Notes: generated by a model from the letters alone, not told the origin. A DNA stretch of 17,192 bases from JBDSTZ01 sp039927975 (GCA_039927975.1 JBDSTZ010000172.1:1-17192), one strand, 5' to 3'. Counted from the stretch's first letter, positions 6,885-15,641 are shown. Made by a program: numbers and translations.

Positions 6885-9491
6885 ATGCAAAAACTGCCCC
6901 TGCTGTTCCTCCTCGCCGCCATCGGCGCCGCCAGCCTTCCCACCACCGCCGGCGCGCAAGACAGCCGCAAGGTCACCGAACCGGTGATCGCCCCGCCCTG
7001 CACCATCCTGATCGCCAGCCGCACCGCGCCCGCCGATGCGGGCAAGGACGACGCCCCGCAAATCCAGGAAGCGCTCGACAAATGCCCGGCCGGCCACAGC
7101 GTGCGCCTGGCCGCCAGCAACGACAAGCGCGCCTTCGTCTCCGGCCCGCTGACCCTGCGCAGCGGCGTCACGCTGGAAATCGCCGCCAACACCACGCTGT
7201 ACGCCAGCACCGACCCCGCCCTGTACGACAAGGGCCGCAAGACCTGCGGCACCATCGACGCCGCCGGCGGCGGCTGCGTGCCCTTCATCACCGCCGCCAA
7301 CACCAAGGGCAGCGGCATCGTCGGCGCCGGCGTGCTCGATGGCCAGGGCGGCACGCCGATGGCCGGCAAGACCGAAAGCTGGTGGCAGCTTTCGCGCCGC
7401 GTCGTCAAGGGCGAGCGCCAGAGCGTGCCGCGCCTGATCGAGATCACCAAGTCGCGCGACTTCACGCTCTACAAAATCACGCTGCGCAATTCGCCCAACT
7501 TCCACGTGGCGATGAGCCAGGTCGACGGCTTCACCGCCTGGGGCATCCGCATCGATACCCCGGCCACCGCGCGCAACTCCGACGGCATCGACCCCGGCGC
7601 CTCCAAGAACGTCACCATCGCCCACAGCTTCATTCGCACCGGCGACGACAATGTGGCGATCAAGGCCGGCAACAGCGGCGCCACCGAAAACGTCTCGATC
7701 CTGCACAACCACTTCTACAGCGGCCACGGCATGTCGATCGGCAGCGAGACCAACGGCGGCGTCAACAACGTGCTGATCGAGGACTTGACGATGGACGGCA
7801 CCACCTCTGGCCTGCGTATCAAGAGCGACGTCAGCAAGGGCGGCCTGGTCAACAACGTCACCTACCGCGACGTCTGCATCCGCGACGTCAAGTGGCCGAT
7901 CTACATGGACACCGTGTACGGCAAGGAGGTCAAGGGCGACGCCGTGCCGCGCTACGAGAACATCGTGCTCGACCGGGTCAATGTGACCACCAGCGGCCGC
8001 GTTCTCTTGCAGGGCAACGACGCCGAGCATCCTATCCTCGCCAGTTTCAGCAACGTGGTGGTGGCGGGCGAACCGGAAGTCAAGATCGGCAATGCCAAGA
8101 TCGGCAAGGACGGCAGGATCAATCCACCTGGCGCCAAGGGCATCGATTGCACCCAGCGCTTCGTGCCCTTCCCCGAAGTGGCGCAGGCCAGCGGCCGCCC
8201 GCAGCTGACGGCGGAACAGGCCAAGGCGTTCAGCTACGCGGAAGTGCTCAAGTACGTCGGCCCGGGCGGCAAGGAGACCATCGATCCGTGGGACCCGCTG
8301 GCCGATCCGCTGGCCAAAGGCGGCGCCTACAAACCCGACTACACGGTTGATCCGGCGGCCGCCAACGGCAGCACCGTGTTCGCCACCGTGCAGGGCGCGA
8401 TCGACCGCGCGGTGCGCGACGCCAAGGGCCGCCTCGTCGCCATCCTGGTCAAGCCGGGGGTCTACAAGGAACTGGTGTATGTACCGGAGATGAGCACCCC
8501 CATCACCCTGTATTCGGACGACGCGGACGCCAGCCACACCAAGATCAGCGCCGTGTTGCACTCGTCGATCACGGGGGCCGATTACGCGAAACAATTCGGC
8601 GCCCAGTTCGCCGCCAGTGATGCTAGCATTGCGGCAATGTTCAATGTGGTCAAGGGATCTGGCAACGTGGGTACACCGGGATCGACCGTTGTCTGGATTA
8701 AGAATTCCGGCTTCCAGGCACGCAATCTGACGTTTGAAAACGCCCATAACAAGGCGACGGGCGATGTCGATAATCGCCATCAGGCGCTGGCCCTGCTGGT
8801 CGACGGCGCCGACAAGGTCCAGTTCGAGAATGTCCGCCTGCTCGGCTTTCAGGACACGCTGTTCATGAAGACCCGCGTGCCCGGTTCCACGGTGCGCAGT
8901 TTCTTCAACAAGTCCTACATTGAAGGCAATGTCGATTTCATTTTTGGCGACACCACCGCCTATTTCTACAAGTCCGAAATCAAGACCCTGGGCGACCGCA
9001 CCAACGCTTACGTCGCCGCGCCGAACACCCATTTGAACACCCGCTACGGCTTCGTGTTCGACAGCGTCAACTTCACGCATGACGGCAGCGAAAACGCCCG
9101 CGCCGGGAAATTCAACCTGATTCGCCAATGGTTTTCCGGCGCGCGCTGCACGCCATATGCCAGCCTGACCGTCGCCGGCTACAGCTGCACTCCCGGTGAG
9201 TTCAGCAAATACACCGAGCCGGTCGGCACCATCGCCCGCGCCCAGCTTGAATCGGTCGGCAAAATGGTCGTGCTCAATTCGCGCATCGGCAAGCATATCC
9301 ACCCGGTCTATCCCTGGGCCGACTGGAACCGCAACGGCCAGATCGCCTACCGCCCGGCGCAGTATTCCTCGGACGATTATTTCGCCAATCTGCGCGCGAT
9401 CGGCATCGACCCGGTGCGTACGCTCGGCTACGCATCCCAGCCCTCGCCGCCCGCGATCTTTCTCGGCGAATTCAACAATACGAATGACTAA
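6885..9491 (+). CDS. Secreted bifunctional polygalacturonase (GH28) - pectin methylesterase (CE8) fusion
   Basis: An 868-residue exported protein joining two pectin-active enzymes. A signal peptide (MQKLPLLFLLAAIGAASLPTTAGA) fixes the ATG at 6885; a GTG in frame 20 codons upstream lacks support. The N-terminal GH28 beta-helix (about 30-430) has the full catalytic set: Asp233 (NSDGID), Asp254-Asp255 (GDDNVAIK), His281 (GHGMSIGS) and Arg311/Lys313 (RIK). It would hydrolyse de-esterified homogalacturonan. After a linker around 460-500, the CE8 domain (about 500-868) shows GVYKE (Tyr527), Gln633 (HQALAL), Gln656-Asp657 (QDTL), Asp684 (DFIFG) and Arg747-Trp749. The usual LGRPW motif reads LIRQW here, keeping Arg and Trp. 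CE8 removes methyl esters, so the fusion could expose and cut the same chain. Third-position GC drops within the CE8 part. The next gene starts 9 nt later. Confidence 0.93.
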   Translation: MQKLPLLFLLAAIGAASLPTTAGAQDSRKVTEPVIAPPCTILIASRTAPADAGKDDAPQIQEALDKCPAGHSVRLAASNDKRAFVSGPLTLRSGVTLEIAANTTLYASTDPALYDKGRKTCGTIDAAGGGCVPFITAANTKGSGIVGAGVLDGQGGTPMAGKTESWWQLSRRVVKGERQSVPRLIEITKSRDFTLYKITLRNSPNFHVAMSQVDGFTAWGIRIDTPATARNSDGIDPGASKNVTIAHSFIRTGDDNVAIKAGNSGATENVSILHNHFYSGHGMSIGSETNGGVNNVLIEDLTMDGTTSGLRIKSDVSKGGLVNNVTYRDVCIRDVKWPIYMDTVYGKEVKGDAVPRYENIVLDRVNVTTSGRVLLQGNDAEHPILASFSNVVVAGEPEVKIGNAKIGKDGRINPPGAKGIDCTQRFVPFPEVAQASGRPQLTAEQAKAFSYAEVLKYVGPGGKETIDPWDPLADPLAKGGAYKPDYTVDPAAANGSTVFATVQGAIDRAVRDAKGRLVAILVKPGVYKELVYVPEMSTPITLYSDDADASHTKISAVLHSSITGADYAKQFGAQFAASDASIAAMFNVVKGSGNVGTPGSTVVWIKNSGFQARNLTFENAHNKATGDVDNRHQALALLVDGADKVQFENVRLLGFQDTLFMKTRVPGSTVRSFFNKSYIEGNVDFIFGDTTAYFYKSEIKTLGDRTNAYVAAPNTHLNTRYGFVFDSVNFTHDGSENARAGKFNLIRQWFSGARCTPYASLTVAGYSCTPGEFSKYTEPVGTIARAQLESVGKMVVLNSRIGKHIHPVYPWADWNRNGQIAYRPAQYSSDDYFANLRAIGIDPVRTLGYASQPSPPAIFLGEFNNTND

Positions 9492-9500
9492 GGAGACAGC

Positions 9501-11282
9501 ATGCCCACACCGACCGTTCACAATCCGCAGCGGCGCCGCCTGATGCAAGCCGCCGGCGCCACCGGAATCGCCATCGCCGGCGCATCGGCACAAGCCGCCG
9601 ACGATCCATGGCTGCAGGCCAAGGCCATCACCGACAAGCTGGCCAAGGTGGTCTCGTTTCGCAAGGCCGATTATCTGATCACCGATTTCGGCGCCAAGCC
9701 CTGCGAACTGGTCAAGACCGAAACCGCGATCTCGCACGAGGAACGCGGCACCCTCGCCGCGCCCGCGGCCGGCGCCCACGATTGCTATCCGGCGATCACC
9801 GCCGCGATCGCGCGCTGCAACAAGGAAGGCGGTGGCCGCGTGGTCCTGCCGAAGGGGAACTGGTTTTGCGCCGGTCCCGTGGTGCTGCTGTCGAACGTGA
9901 ATGTGCATTTGAACGCCGGCGCCCAACTCTATTTCAGCAACGAGCCGACCGACTTCGCCAAATACGGCGACATCGATTGCGGCAAGGCCGGCAAGCTGTC
10001 GATCTCGCGCTGGCAAAGCAATGACTGTCTCAATTTCACGCCGCTGGTCTATGCCATTGGCCAGAACAATATCGCCCTCACCGGCGACGACTGGACCGCG
10101 ATTCTCGACGGCCAGGGCGGCAAATGGTGGGATTGGGCGCGCCGCCCGCGCACGCCGAATGGCGCCCTGACCCAGCACCAGGAAAATCCGCTCAATCCCG
10201 CATCGATCCGCGCTGTGGCGCCGACCATTTCGCCGGAACTTGAGAAACTCATCGAAGGCAACGACGCCAATTGGCGCGCCGATCACACCTACCTGCCGGC
10301 GCTGTCCGAAGCCGGCGTGCCGACCGAGCGCCGCATCTTTGGCCTCGGCCACACGCTGCGCCCGCCGATGGTGCAATTCATTAGCTGCAATAATGTGCTG
10401 ATGCAGGGCTACCAGGTGCGCCAGACGCCATTCTGGCAGCACCATCCCGTCAATTGCCGCAACGTGGTGATCCGCAATGTGTACTGCAACAGCCACGGCG
10501 CCAATAACGACGGCTTCGATCCGGAATCTTGCGACACCGTGCTGGTCGAAGGCTGCACCTTCGATACCGGCGACGACTGCATCGCCATCAAGTCCGGCAA
10601 GAACCGCGATATCCAGTACGGGCCGTCGCAGAACATCGTGATCCAGAAATGCATCATGCAGAGCGGGCACGGCGCCGTGACATTGGGCAGCGAAATGGCG
10701 GGCGGCATCCAGAACGTCTACGCCCAGGACCTGGTGTTCGAGAACGTCCATTGGGAAGACCATCCGCTCAATACCGCCATCCGCCTCAAGACCAATATGA
10801 ACCGCGGCGGCTACCTGCGCAATTTCTACGTCCGCAACATCAAGATTCCGAATGGCGTGCAGACCAAATCGTCGTATTACAAACCGCCCGAAGGCACGCC
10901 GATCAAGCCGAACACCGCCACCACCGCCGGCGCCATCGTGGTGTTCGATTGCGATTACGCGCCGCGCGCCGACAGCGTGCGGATTCGTCCGCCATCGGTG
11001 ACGAATGTGCAGATTTCAAACGTCAAGGTCGGCAATGTGAAAAAGGATGGCAAGCAGGTCTCGTGCTTCCAGGCCTTTTCTATTCTCGGCCCGGTCGCGG
11101 CGCAATATAATGGTCCGCTGCCGATGCCGCAGGTACTGCCTGTCACCAACGTAAGCATCAGCGATTGCGATTTCGGTACACCGGCAAATATCGAGAACCC
11201 CTATTTCTTCTACAACGTGCGCGGCCTGACACTCAAGAATGTCACGATCGGCGGCGTTATCTACAACAAGGTGATTGCATGA
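9501..11282 (+). CDS. GH28 family glycoside hydrolase (polygalacturonase-like), Tat-type signal
   Basis: A 593-residue exported right-handed beta-helix enzyme. The N terminus QRRRLMQAAGATGIAIAGASAQA resembles a twin-arginine signal, ending near residue 33, which suggests export after folding. GH28 residues are all present: Asp337 (NNDGFDPESC), Asp358-Asp359 (TGDDCIAIKSGKN), His390 (SGHGAVTLGSE) and Arg428/Lys430 (RLK). The SGKN and GSEMAGGI variants and the long N-terminal part are reminiscent of exo-acting oligogalacturonidases, so it may trim oligomers from the upstream fusion enzyme. Xylogalacturonan or rhamnogalacturonan activity cannot be excluded. An AGGAGA ribosome site starts in the last base of the preceding stop codon, so the two genes form one operon. 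The stop overlaps the next start as ATGA. Confidence 0.9.
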   Translation: MPTPTVHNPQRRRLMQAAGATGIAIAGASAQAADDPWLQAKAITDKLAKVVSFRKADYLITDFGAKPCELVKTETAISHEERGTLAAPAAGAHDCYPAITAAIARCNKEGGGRVVLPKGNWFCAGPVVLLSNVNVHLNAGAQLYFSNEPTDFAKYGDIDCGKAGKLSISRWQSNDCLNFTPLVYAIGQNNIALTGDDWTAILDGQGGKWWDWARRPRTPNGALTQHQENPLNPASIRAVAPTISPELEKLIEGNDANWRADHTYLPALSEAGVPTERRIFGLGHTLRPPMVQFISCNNVLMQGYQVRQTPFWQHHPVNCRNVVIRNVYCNSHGANNDGFDPESCDTVLVEGCTFDTGDDCIAIKSGKNRDIQYGPSQNIVIQKCIMQSGHGAVTLGSEMAGGIQNVYAQDLVFENVHWEDHPLNTAIRLKTNMNRGGYLRNFYVRNIKIPNGVQTKSSYYKPPEGTPIKPNTATTAGAIVVFDCDYAPRADSVRIRPPSVTNVQISNVKVGNVKKDGKQVSCFQAFSILGPVAAQYNGPLPMPQVLPVTNVSISDCDFGTPANIENPYFFYNVRGLTLKNVTIGGVIYNKVIA

Positions 11283-12850
11283 AGTTAGTCCAGAAATTAG
11301 TATGCGGCAGTCTGCTGGCACTCGCCAGCGCCGGCGCGATGGCCGATTACACCAATCCCGTGCTGCACGCCGACTATTCGGACCCGGATGCTATCCGCGT
11401 CGGCAACAAGTACTACATGGTGGCATCGAGCTTCAACGAGGCGCCAGGCCTGCCGCTGCTGGAGTCGGACGACATGGTGCACTGGAAGCTGGTGGGCCAC
11501 GCGATCGCGCAGAACCTTCCGCTCGACATGTTCGCCAAGCCACAGCACGGCAAGGGTGTGTGGGCGCCGTGCATCCGCTTCCACGACGGAAAATTCTGGA
11601 TTTTTTACCCCGACCCGGACCAGGGCGTGTTCGTCACCACCGCCACCAGTTTCGCCGGTCCGTGGAGCGAAGCGAAACTGATCCTGGCCGGCAAAGGCAT
11701 CATCGATCCGACCCCGCTGTGGGACGACGACGGCAAGGCCTATCTGCTGCACGGCTGGGCCAAGAGCCGCGCCGGCATCAACAACCAGCTCAGCCTGCGC
11801 AACATGAAGCCGGACGCCAGCGGCATGCTCGACACCGACTCGAAAGTCATCATCGACGGCAACAAGCTGGCCGGCTATACCACGCTCGAAGGGCCGAAGT
11901 TCCACAAGCACAACGGTTACTACTACGTGTTCGCCCCGGCCGGCGGTGTCGAGCATGGCTGGCAGTCGGTGTTCCGCTCGCGCAAAATCGACGGCCCATA
12001 TGAAGACAAGATCGTCATGGCGCAAGGGAATTCGCCGACCAACGGCCCGCACCAGGGCGCCTGGGTCGATACGCCCGACGGCAAGGACTGGTTCTATCAC
12101 TTCCAGCACAAGGGCGCATATGGCCGCATCGTTCACCTGCAGCCGATGGCATGGAAAAACGACTGGCCGGTGATCGGCGAAGACAAGGACGGTGACGGCG
12201 TCGGCCAGCCGGTGCTCAAATATGCGAGCCCGGTGGCGGGTAAATTCGCCGCCGTCATGCCGGCCACCAGCGACGATTTCAGTGGCAAGAAACTCGGCCT
12301 GCAATGGCAGTGGAATGCGAACTGGCATCCGGAATGGTATTCGCTGACGGCGCGCCCAGGTTTCCTGCGCCTGAACAGCCAGTTTGAAAGCGATGCCCCG
12401 AATCAGTGGAACCGTTCTTCGATACTACTGCAAAAGTTGACGGCGCCGGTCTTCACCGTGACGACCAGGATCGATACCAAGGGCCAGGCCGAAGGCGATA
12501 ACTTCGGCTTGATCATGTACGGCTACGATTCGAAGTGGCTTGGCGTGCGCCGCGTGGAAGGCAAGCCGAAACTGGTGCTGGTGAGCTGCTTCAAGGCGCT
12601 CAAGGGCTGCGAAGAGAAAACCGAAGTGACGGCCGATCTGCCGCAGAGCGCCATCACCATGCGCATGTCGGTGACCGACGGCGGCAAGACCCAGTTCGCC
12701 TACAGCCTGGACAACAAGAAGTTTACCGATGTCGGCGAACCGCTGGTGGCCAGCGTCGGCCATTGGGTTGGCGCGCGCATCGGCATCTTCAGCGCGGCGA
12801 GCCAGGCCGGCAAAGGTTATGTCGACGTCGACGATTTTAGCGTCAAGTAA
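11279..12850 (+). CDS. Secreted GH43 enzyme, beta-xylosidase / alpha-L-arabinofuranosidase type
   Basis: A 523-residue exported enzyme with a signal peptide (MKLVQKLVCGSLLALASAGAMA, cleavage before DYTNP). The five-bladed propeller carries the GH43 triad: base Asp35 (YSDPD), pKa-tuning Asp143 (IDPTPLWDDDGKAYL) and acid Glu204 (TLEGPKF). From about residue 335 a C-terminal beta-sandwich begins (DDFSGKKLGLQWQWN), as in xylosidase-type GH43 proteins. It would release xylose or arabinose from side chains; which one cannot be told from sequence. The start is the ATG that overlaps the upstream stop (ATGA), with AAGGTG a few bases before it. The open frame extends further upstream but lacks a signal peptide there. 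Its coupling to GH28 genes and closeness to xylBA point to pectin decorated with pentoses. Confidence 0.9.
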   Translation: MKLVQKLVCGSLLALASAGAMADYTNPVLHADYSDPDAIRVGNKYYMVASSFNEAPGLPLLESDDMVHWKLVGHAIAQNLPLDMFAKPQHGKGVWAPCIRFHDGKFWIFYPDPDQGVFVTTATSFAGPWSEAKLILAGKGIIDPTPLWDDDGKAYLLHGWAKSRAGINNQLSLRNMKPDASGMLDTDSKVIIDGNKLAGYTTLEGPKFHKHNGYYYVFAPAGGVEHGWQSVFRSRKIDGPYEDKIVMAQGNSPTNGPHQGAWVDTPDGKDWFYHFQHKGAYGRIVHLQPMAWKNDWPVIGEDKDGDGVGQPVLKYASPVAGKFAAVMPATSDDFSGKKLGLQWQWNANWHPEWYSLTARPGFLRLNSQFESDAPNQWNRSSILLQKLTAPVFTVTTRIDTKGQAEGDNFGLIMYGYDSKWLGVRRVEGKPKLVLVSCFKALKGCEEKTEVTADLPQSAITMRMSVTDGGKTQFAYSLDNKKFTDVGEPLVASVGHWVGARIGIFSAASQAGKGYVDVDDFSVK

Positions 12851-12868
12851 CACCTCCGTCATACCGTC

Positions 12869-12923
12869 ATTCCCGCGAAGGCGGGAATCCATGGCACCGC
12901 AATGCATGGGTGCCATGGATCCC
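12869..12923. repeat. REP-like double hairpin between convergent genes
   Basis: ATTCCCGC (12869-12876) pairs perfectly with GCGGGAAT (12881-12888) around GAAG. Then ATCCATGGCACC (12887-12898) pairs perfectly with GGTGCCATGGAT (12909-12920) around a 10-nt loop. Sharing of 12887-12888 makes the two folds partly alternative. The unit is related to the repeats after xylA. It fills the 82-bp gap between the GH43 gene and the convergent dehydrogenase gene and could block read-through from both sides, although it has no T run. Confidence 0.75.
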
Positions 12924-12932
12924 CCCGCAAAC

Positions 12933-14186
12933 CTATTTCTGTGCCGCGCCTCCGCCGTACTCAAGCCGGATCACCCTTCCGCTGTGATCCTCGGCCAGAT
13001 ATATATTCCCGTCCGGACCCTGCTTCACATCGACCGGCGCACCCATCGCCTGATTCGGTTTGCTTCCCCAGTCACTGATCAGATCCACCAATGCGCCGCG
13101 TGGCGCGCCACTCTGGTCGGGCAGCGCCGCCACCAGCCGATGTCCGTGCTGCCGATAGCCGTGGTAGCCAATAATGAGGCTCTCCCGATAACGCGCCGGC
13201 AAGCGGCTGCCCGTATAAAACAGCATGCCTAACGGCGCCGCGTGCGCCGGCAGCAAACGGACCGGTGCCCGATACGCTTCGCACTTCGTGGCAGGATATT
13301 CGGGACTCGGCTTGCCCTCGTCGTAGCAGTAAGGCCAACCGTAGTTTTGCCCGCGCTGAATCAGATTGAGTTCGTCGTGCGGCAGCTCGTTATCGTTCTT
13401 CATGCCGGCGATGGCGGCGTGAATCGCATCACGCGCATTCTCGGCCTGCCACAGCGCGCCATTATTCGGCTGAAAGGCGAGCGCCATCGAATTGCGCAGT
13501 CCCGAGGCGTAAATCTCCGACGTCGCCACCGTACCGGCCGGCCACTTCATCTGGTATTTGCGGATCACGCCAAGCGCGTTCGGACCCTGCGTTTCGGCGC
13601 AAGGCTGGCTCGCGGCCGGGGCCTTGTTATCTTCGCTTTCACAATGATCGCTCGACGATCCGACATTGACGAACAGATCGCCCTTGCTGTCGAATCGCAT
13701 GGTGGTCAAGGCGTGCCGCCCACGGCCCGGCAATGCGGCGACACCCGAACCGCCGCCGATCACATCCTTGCGCGTGCCGGCCGGATTGGCCGGATCGAAG
13801 CGAAAAATACCGCCGACCACGCCGACGTACAGCAGTTTGTCCGGGCCAAGCCCAATGCCATTGGGCCGATCCAGGCCCTTCATCAGCAAGGTCTTTTCAT
13901 ACTCGCCGGCGGCGGGCTTGAGCAGCCATACGCTGCCCTGCCCCGGATTCCATCCGCCCATATCGACGACGATCACATCGCCGTTGGGCATCGGCTGGAT
14001 TCCGCGCGCGAATTTGAATTTTTTCGATAGCACGGCGACGCAAAAACCGGCGGGTGTATTGACCGCCAGGCGCGGATAGCCGCCGCAGCTGGCCTGGTCG
14101 GCAGCGGCCGGGGCCGCGCTGGCGGTAAGCGGTAATTGAAAGGCGAAGGCGGCAAGGCTTGAGACTGCGATGGAAGTTAAGCGCAC
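12933..14186 (-). CDS. Periplasmic PQQ-dependent sugar dehydrogenase-like protein (GSDH family)
   Basis: A 417-residue exported protein with signal peptide MRLTSIAVSSLAAFAFQLPLTASAAPA. The body reads as a six-bladed glucose/sorbosone dehydrogenase propeller: GIQPMPNGDVIVVD, RPNGIGLGPDKLLYVG, LTTMRFDSKGDLFVNVGSSSDH, GLRNSMALAFQPNNGALWQAEN, HDELNLIQRGQNYGWPYCYD and MGAPVDVKQGPDGNIYLAEDHSGRV. Members oxidise aldoses or related sugars outside the cytoplasm using PQQ, passing electrons to the respiratory chain. Substrate and actual PQQ use are not shown by sequence. No haem-binding CxxCH is present. The start codon is GTG at 14186, with no good ribosome site. TATAGT at 14222-14217 could be a -10 box of its own. 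It lies 66 bp downstream of the P450 gene on the same strand. Confidence 0.85.
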   Translation of the reverse strand: MRLTSIAVSSLAAFAFQLPLTASAAPAAADQASCGGYPRLAVNTPAGFCVAVLSKKFKFARGIQPMPNGDVIVVDMGGWNPGQGSVWLLKPAAGEYEKTLLMKGLDRPNGIGLGPDKLLYVGVVGGIFRFDPANPAGTRKDVIGGGSGVAALPGRGRHALTTMRFDSKGDLFVNVGSSSDHCESEDNKAPAASQPCAETQGPNALGVIRKYQMKWPAGTVATSEIYASGLRNSMALAFQPNNGALWQAENARDAIHAAIAGMKNDNELPHDELNLIQRGQNYGWPYCYDEGKPSPEYPATKCEAYRAPVRLLPAHAAPLGMLFYTGSRLPARYRESLIIGYHGYRQHGHRLVAALPDQSGAPRGALVDLISDWGSKPNQAMGAPVDVKQGPDGNIYLAEDHSGRVIRLEYGGGAAQK

Positions 14187-14252
14187 AGTAATCGATGAAT
14201 GAGCTGGTGATGCTTCACTATAGCCCAGCCGGCGCCTTTCGCGCTCGCTTCG

Positions 14253-15500
14253 TTAAGCCGTTTGCTCCGGAATCGGGAACTTCAAAGGCAAAGTGGTCAG
14301 GCTGCGATAGACGGCGTTATGCCCCCATTGCCATGGCTGTGCACCGAGTGCCAGTCCAGGTAAGCGCTGCATCAGGCTGCGCATCGCAATCTCCGATTCC
14401 ATATACGTCAGCGCGGCGCCGATGCAAACATGCGGCCCGAATCCGAACGACAGATGCGCGCCCTCGTTGCGGCCGATGTCGAGCGTATCGGGGTCGGTGA
14501 ATTTTGACGGGTCGCGATTGGCCGCGCCGATCAGCGCAATCACCAGCTCGCCCTTTTTCATGCGCTGGCCATGCATCTCGACGTCGATCTTGAGGCGGCG
14601 TCCGGAATACTGCACCGGGCTGTCGAAACGCAGTAATTCCTTCAGCGCCGATGGCAGCAGCGATGGATCGTCCTGCAAACGCCGCCACTGCTGCTGATGC
14701 TGCAGCAGCGCGAGCGTGCCATTGCCCAGCAGATTACGCGTCGTCTCATGGCCGGCGAACAGCAAAGTGCAGCATTGCGACAACAGCTCCTTGGTGGTGA
14801 CGATGCCGCCGTTCGCTTCGGCTTCAACCAGCTGGCTGATCAAATCGTTGCCCGGATTAAGCCGGCGACGCGGCAGCAGCTCCTGGAAATACGCGTTCAT
14901 CTTGATCAGGCCATCCTGCGCCTGGCGCGCTATCTCCATGTTCGGTGTCGGCGCGCCGATGAAGTCGGCGATCTGATCGGACCACGCCACAAACTCGGCG
15001 CAATCACCGGCATCGATGTCGAGCATGGCGGCGATCACCAAAGCCGGCAGCGGCCTGGCGAATTCGCGCATGAAGTCAAACTCGGCGATCTCGCCGGCTT
15101 TGCCAGTGGCCGCCGCCTTGGCCAGAATCGCGTCGAGCAGTGTGTCGACGATAGCCTGGATTTTCGGCACCAGCGTTTGCAAGGCAGCCGGTTTGAAACC
15201 CGCGTTCATTACATGGCGCAGACGCGTATGCTGCGGCGCATCGACGAACAAGATCGAGCGCGCGAAAATGCGTTTGAATTCGCGCAGTTCGTCGAGCGCG
15301 CCGTCGCCACTGCTATTGGCCCAGCCGCCGGCGCGGCGCACCGAAAAGCGCGCATCACGCAGCACGCTGGCGACATCGGCGTGCCGCGTCACCAGCCAGG
15401 CGCCGCCACAAAACTCGGGACTCCACTGGATCGCGCCGCCGGCCTGCAACTTGCGGTAAGCGCTGTATGGATCGTTCAGGTATTCGTTATCAATCAACAT
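14253..15500 (-). CDS. Cytochrome P450
   Basis: A soluble bacterial (class I type) P450 of 415 residues from the chosen start. Landmarks are present: the I-helix FAGHETT (His251), the K-helix ExxR (Glu288, Arg291), SGRR, and the haem loop FGFGPHVCIGAAL with Cys359 as the iron ligand. No N-terminal membrane anchor is seen. The frame is open to an ATG at 15557, but MLIDNEYLNDPYSAYRKL at 15500 matches the usual family beginning; neither start has a clear ribosome site. A redox partner (ferredoxin, reductase) is not in the window. The substrate cannot be inferred. It may share a transcript with the downstream sugar dehydrogenase, and its start region faces the arabinanase gene. Confidence 0.93.
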   Translation of the reverse strand: MLIDNEYLNDPYSAYRKLQAGGAIQWSPEFCGGAWLVTRHADVASVLRDARFSVRRAGGWANSSGDGALDELREFKRIFARSILFVDAPQHTRLRHVMNAGFKPAALQTLVPKIQAIVDTLLDAILAKAAATGKAGEIAEFDFMREFARPLPALVIAAMLDIDAGDCAEFVAWSDQIADFIGAPTPNMEIARQAQDGLIKMNAYFQELLPRRRLNPGNDLISQLVEAEANGGIVTTKELLSQCCTLLFAGHETTRNLLGNGTLALLQHQQQWRRLQDDPSLLPSALKELLRFDSPVQYSGRRLKIDVEMHGQRMKKGELVIALIGAANRDPSKFTDPDTLDIGRNEGAHLSFGFGPHVCIGAALTYMESEIAMRSLMQRLPGLALGAQPWQWGHNAVYRSLTTLPLKFPIPEQTA

Positions 15501-15641
15501 GGTGAACCGGACAAGGACATTGGAATGGGCGACGGACAAAGGCCCATTTGTCAACATTCACAATGCTGCAACAAGGGACAAGCGTGCTATCAAAGTACAA
15601 ATTCTACCGCATCGCAGCAAGCCACAGCGAATGCCGTGCCA

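Noticed and set aside
6876..10763. A 1295-codon open frame on the minus strand opposite the pectinase genes
   Set aside because: It is antisense to two proteins with complete catalytic motifs. Long antisense frames are expected where third positions are almost all G or C. The translation is low-complexity (rich in Val, Ala, Gly, His, Asp) with no family motif.
11165..11278. Upstream extension of the GH43 frame into the GH28 gene
   Set aside because: The extension is out of frame within the GH28 coding sequence. The ATG at 11279 gives a normal signal peptide and a ribosome site.
12869..12923. CRISPR or attachment site reading of the repeats after the GH43 gene
   Set aside because: There is no regular spacer pattern and no integrase or Cas gene. 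The structure is a hairpin repeat related to the one after xylA.
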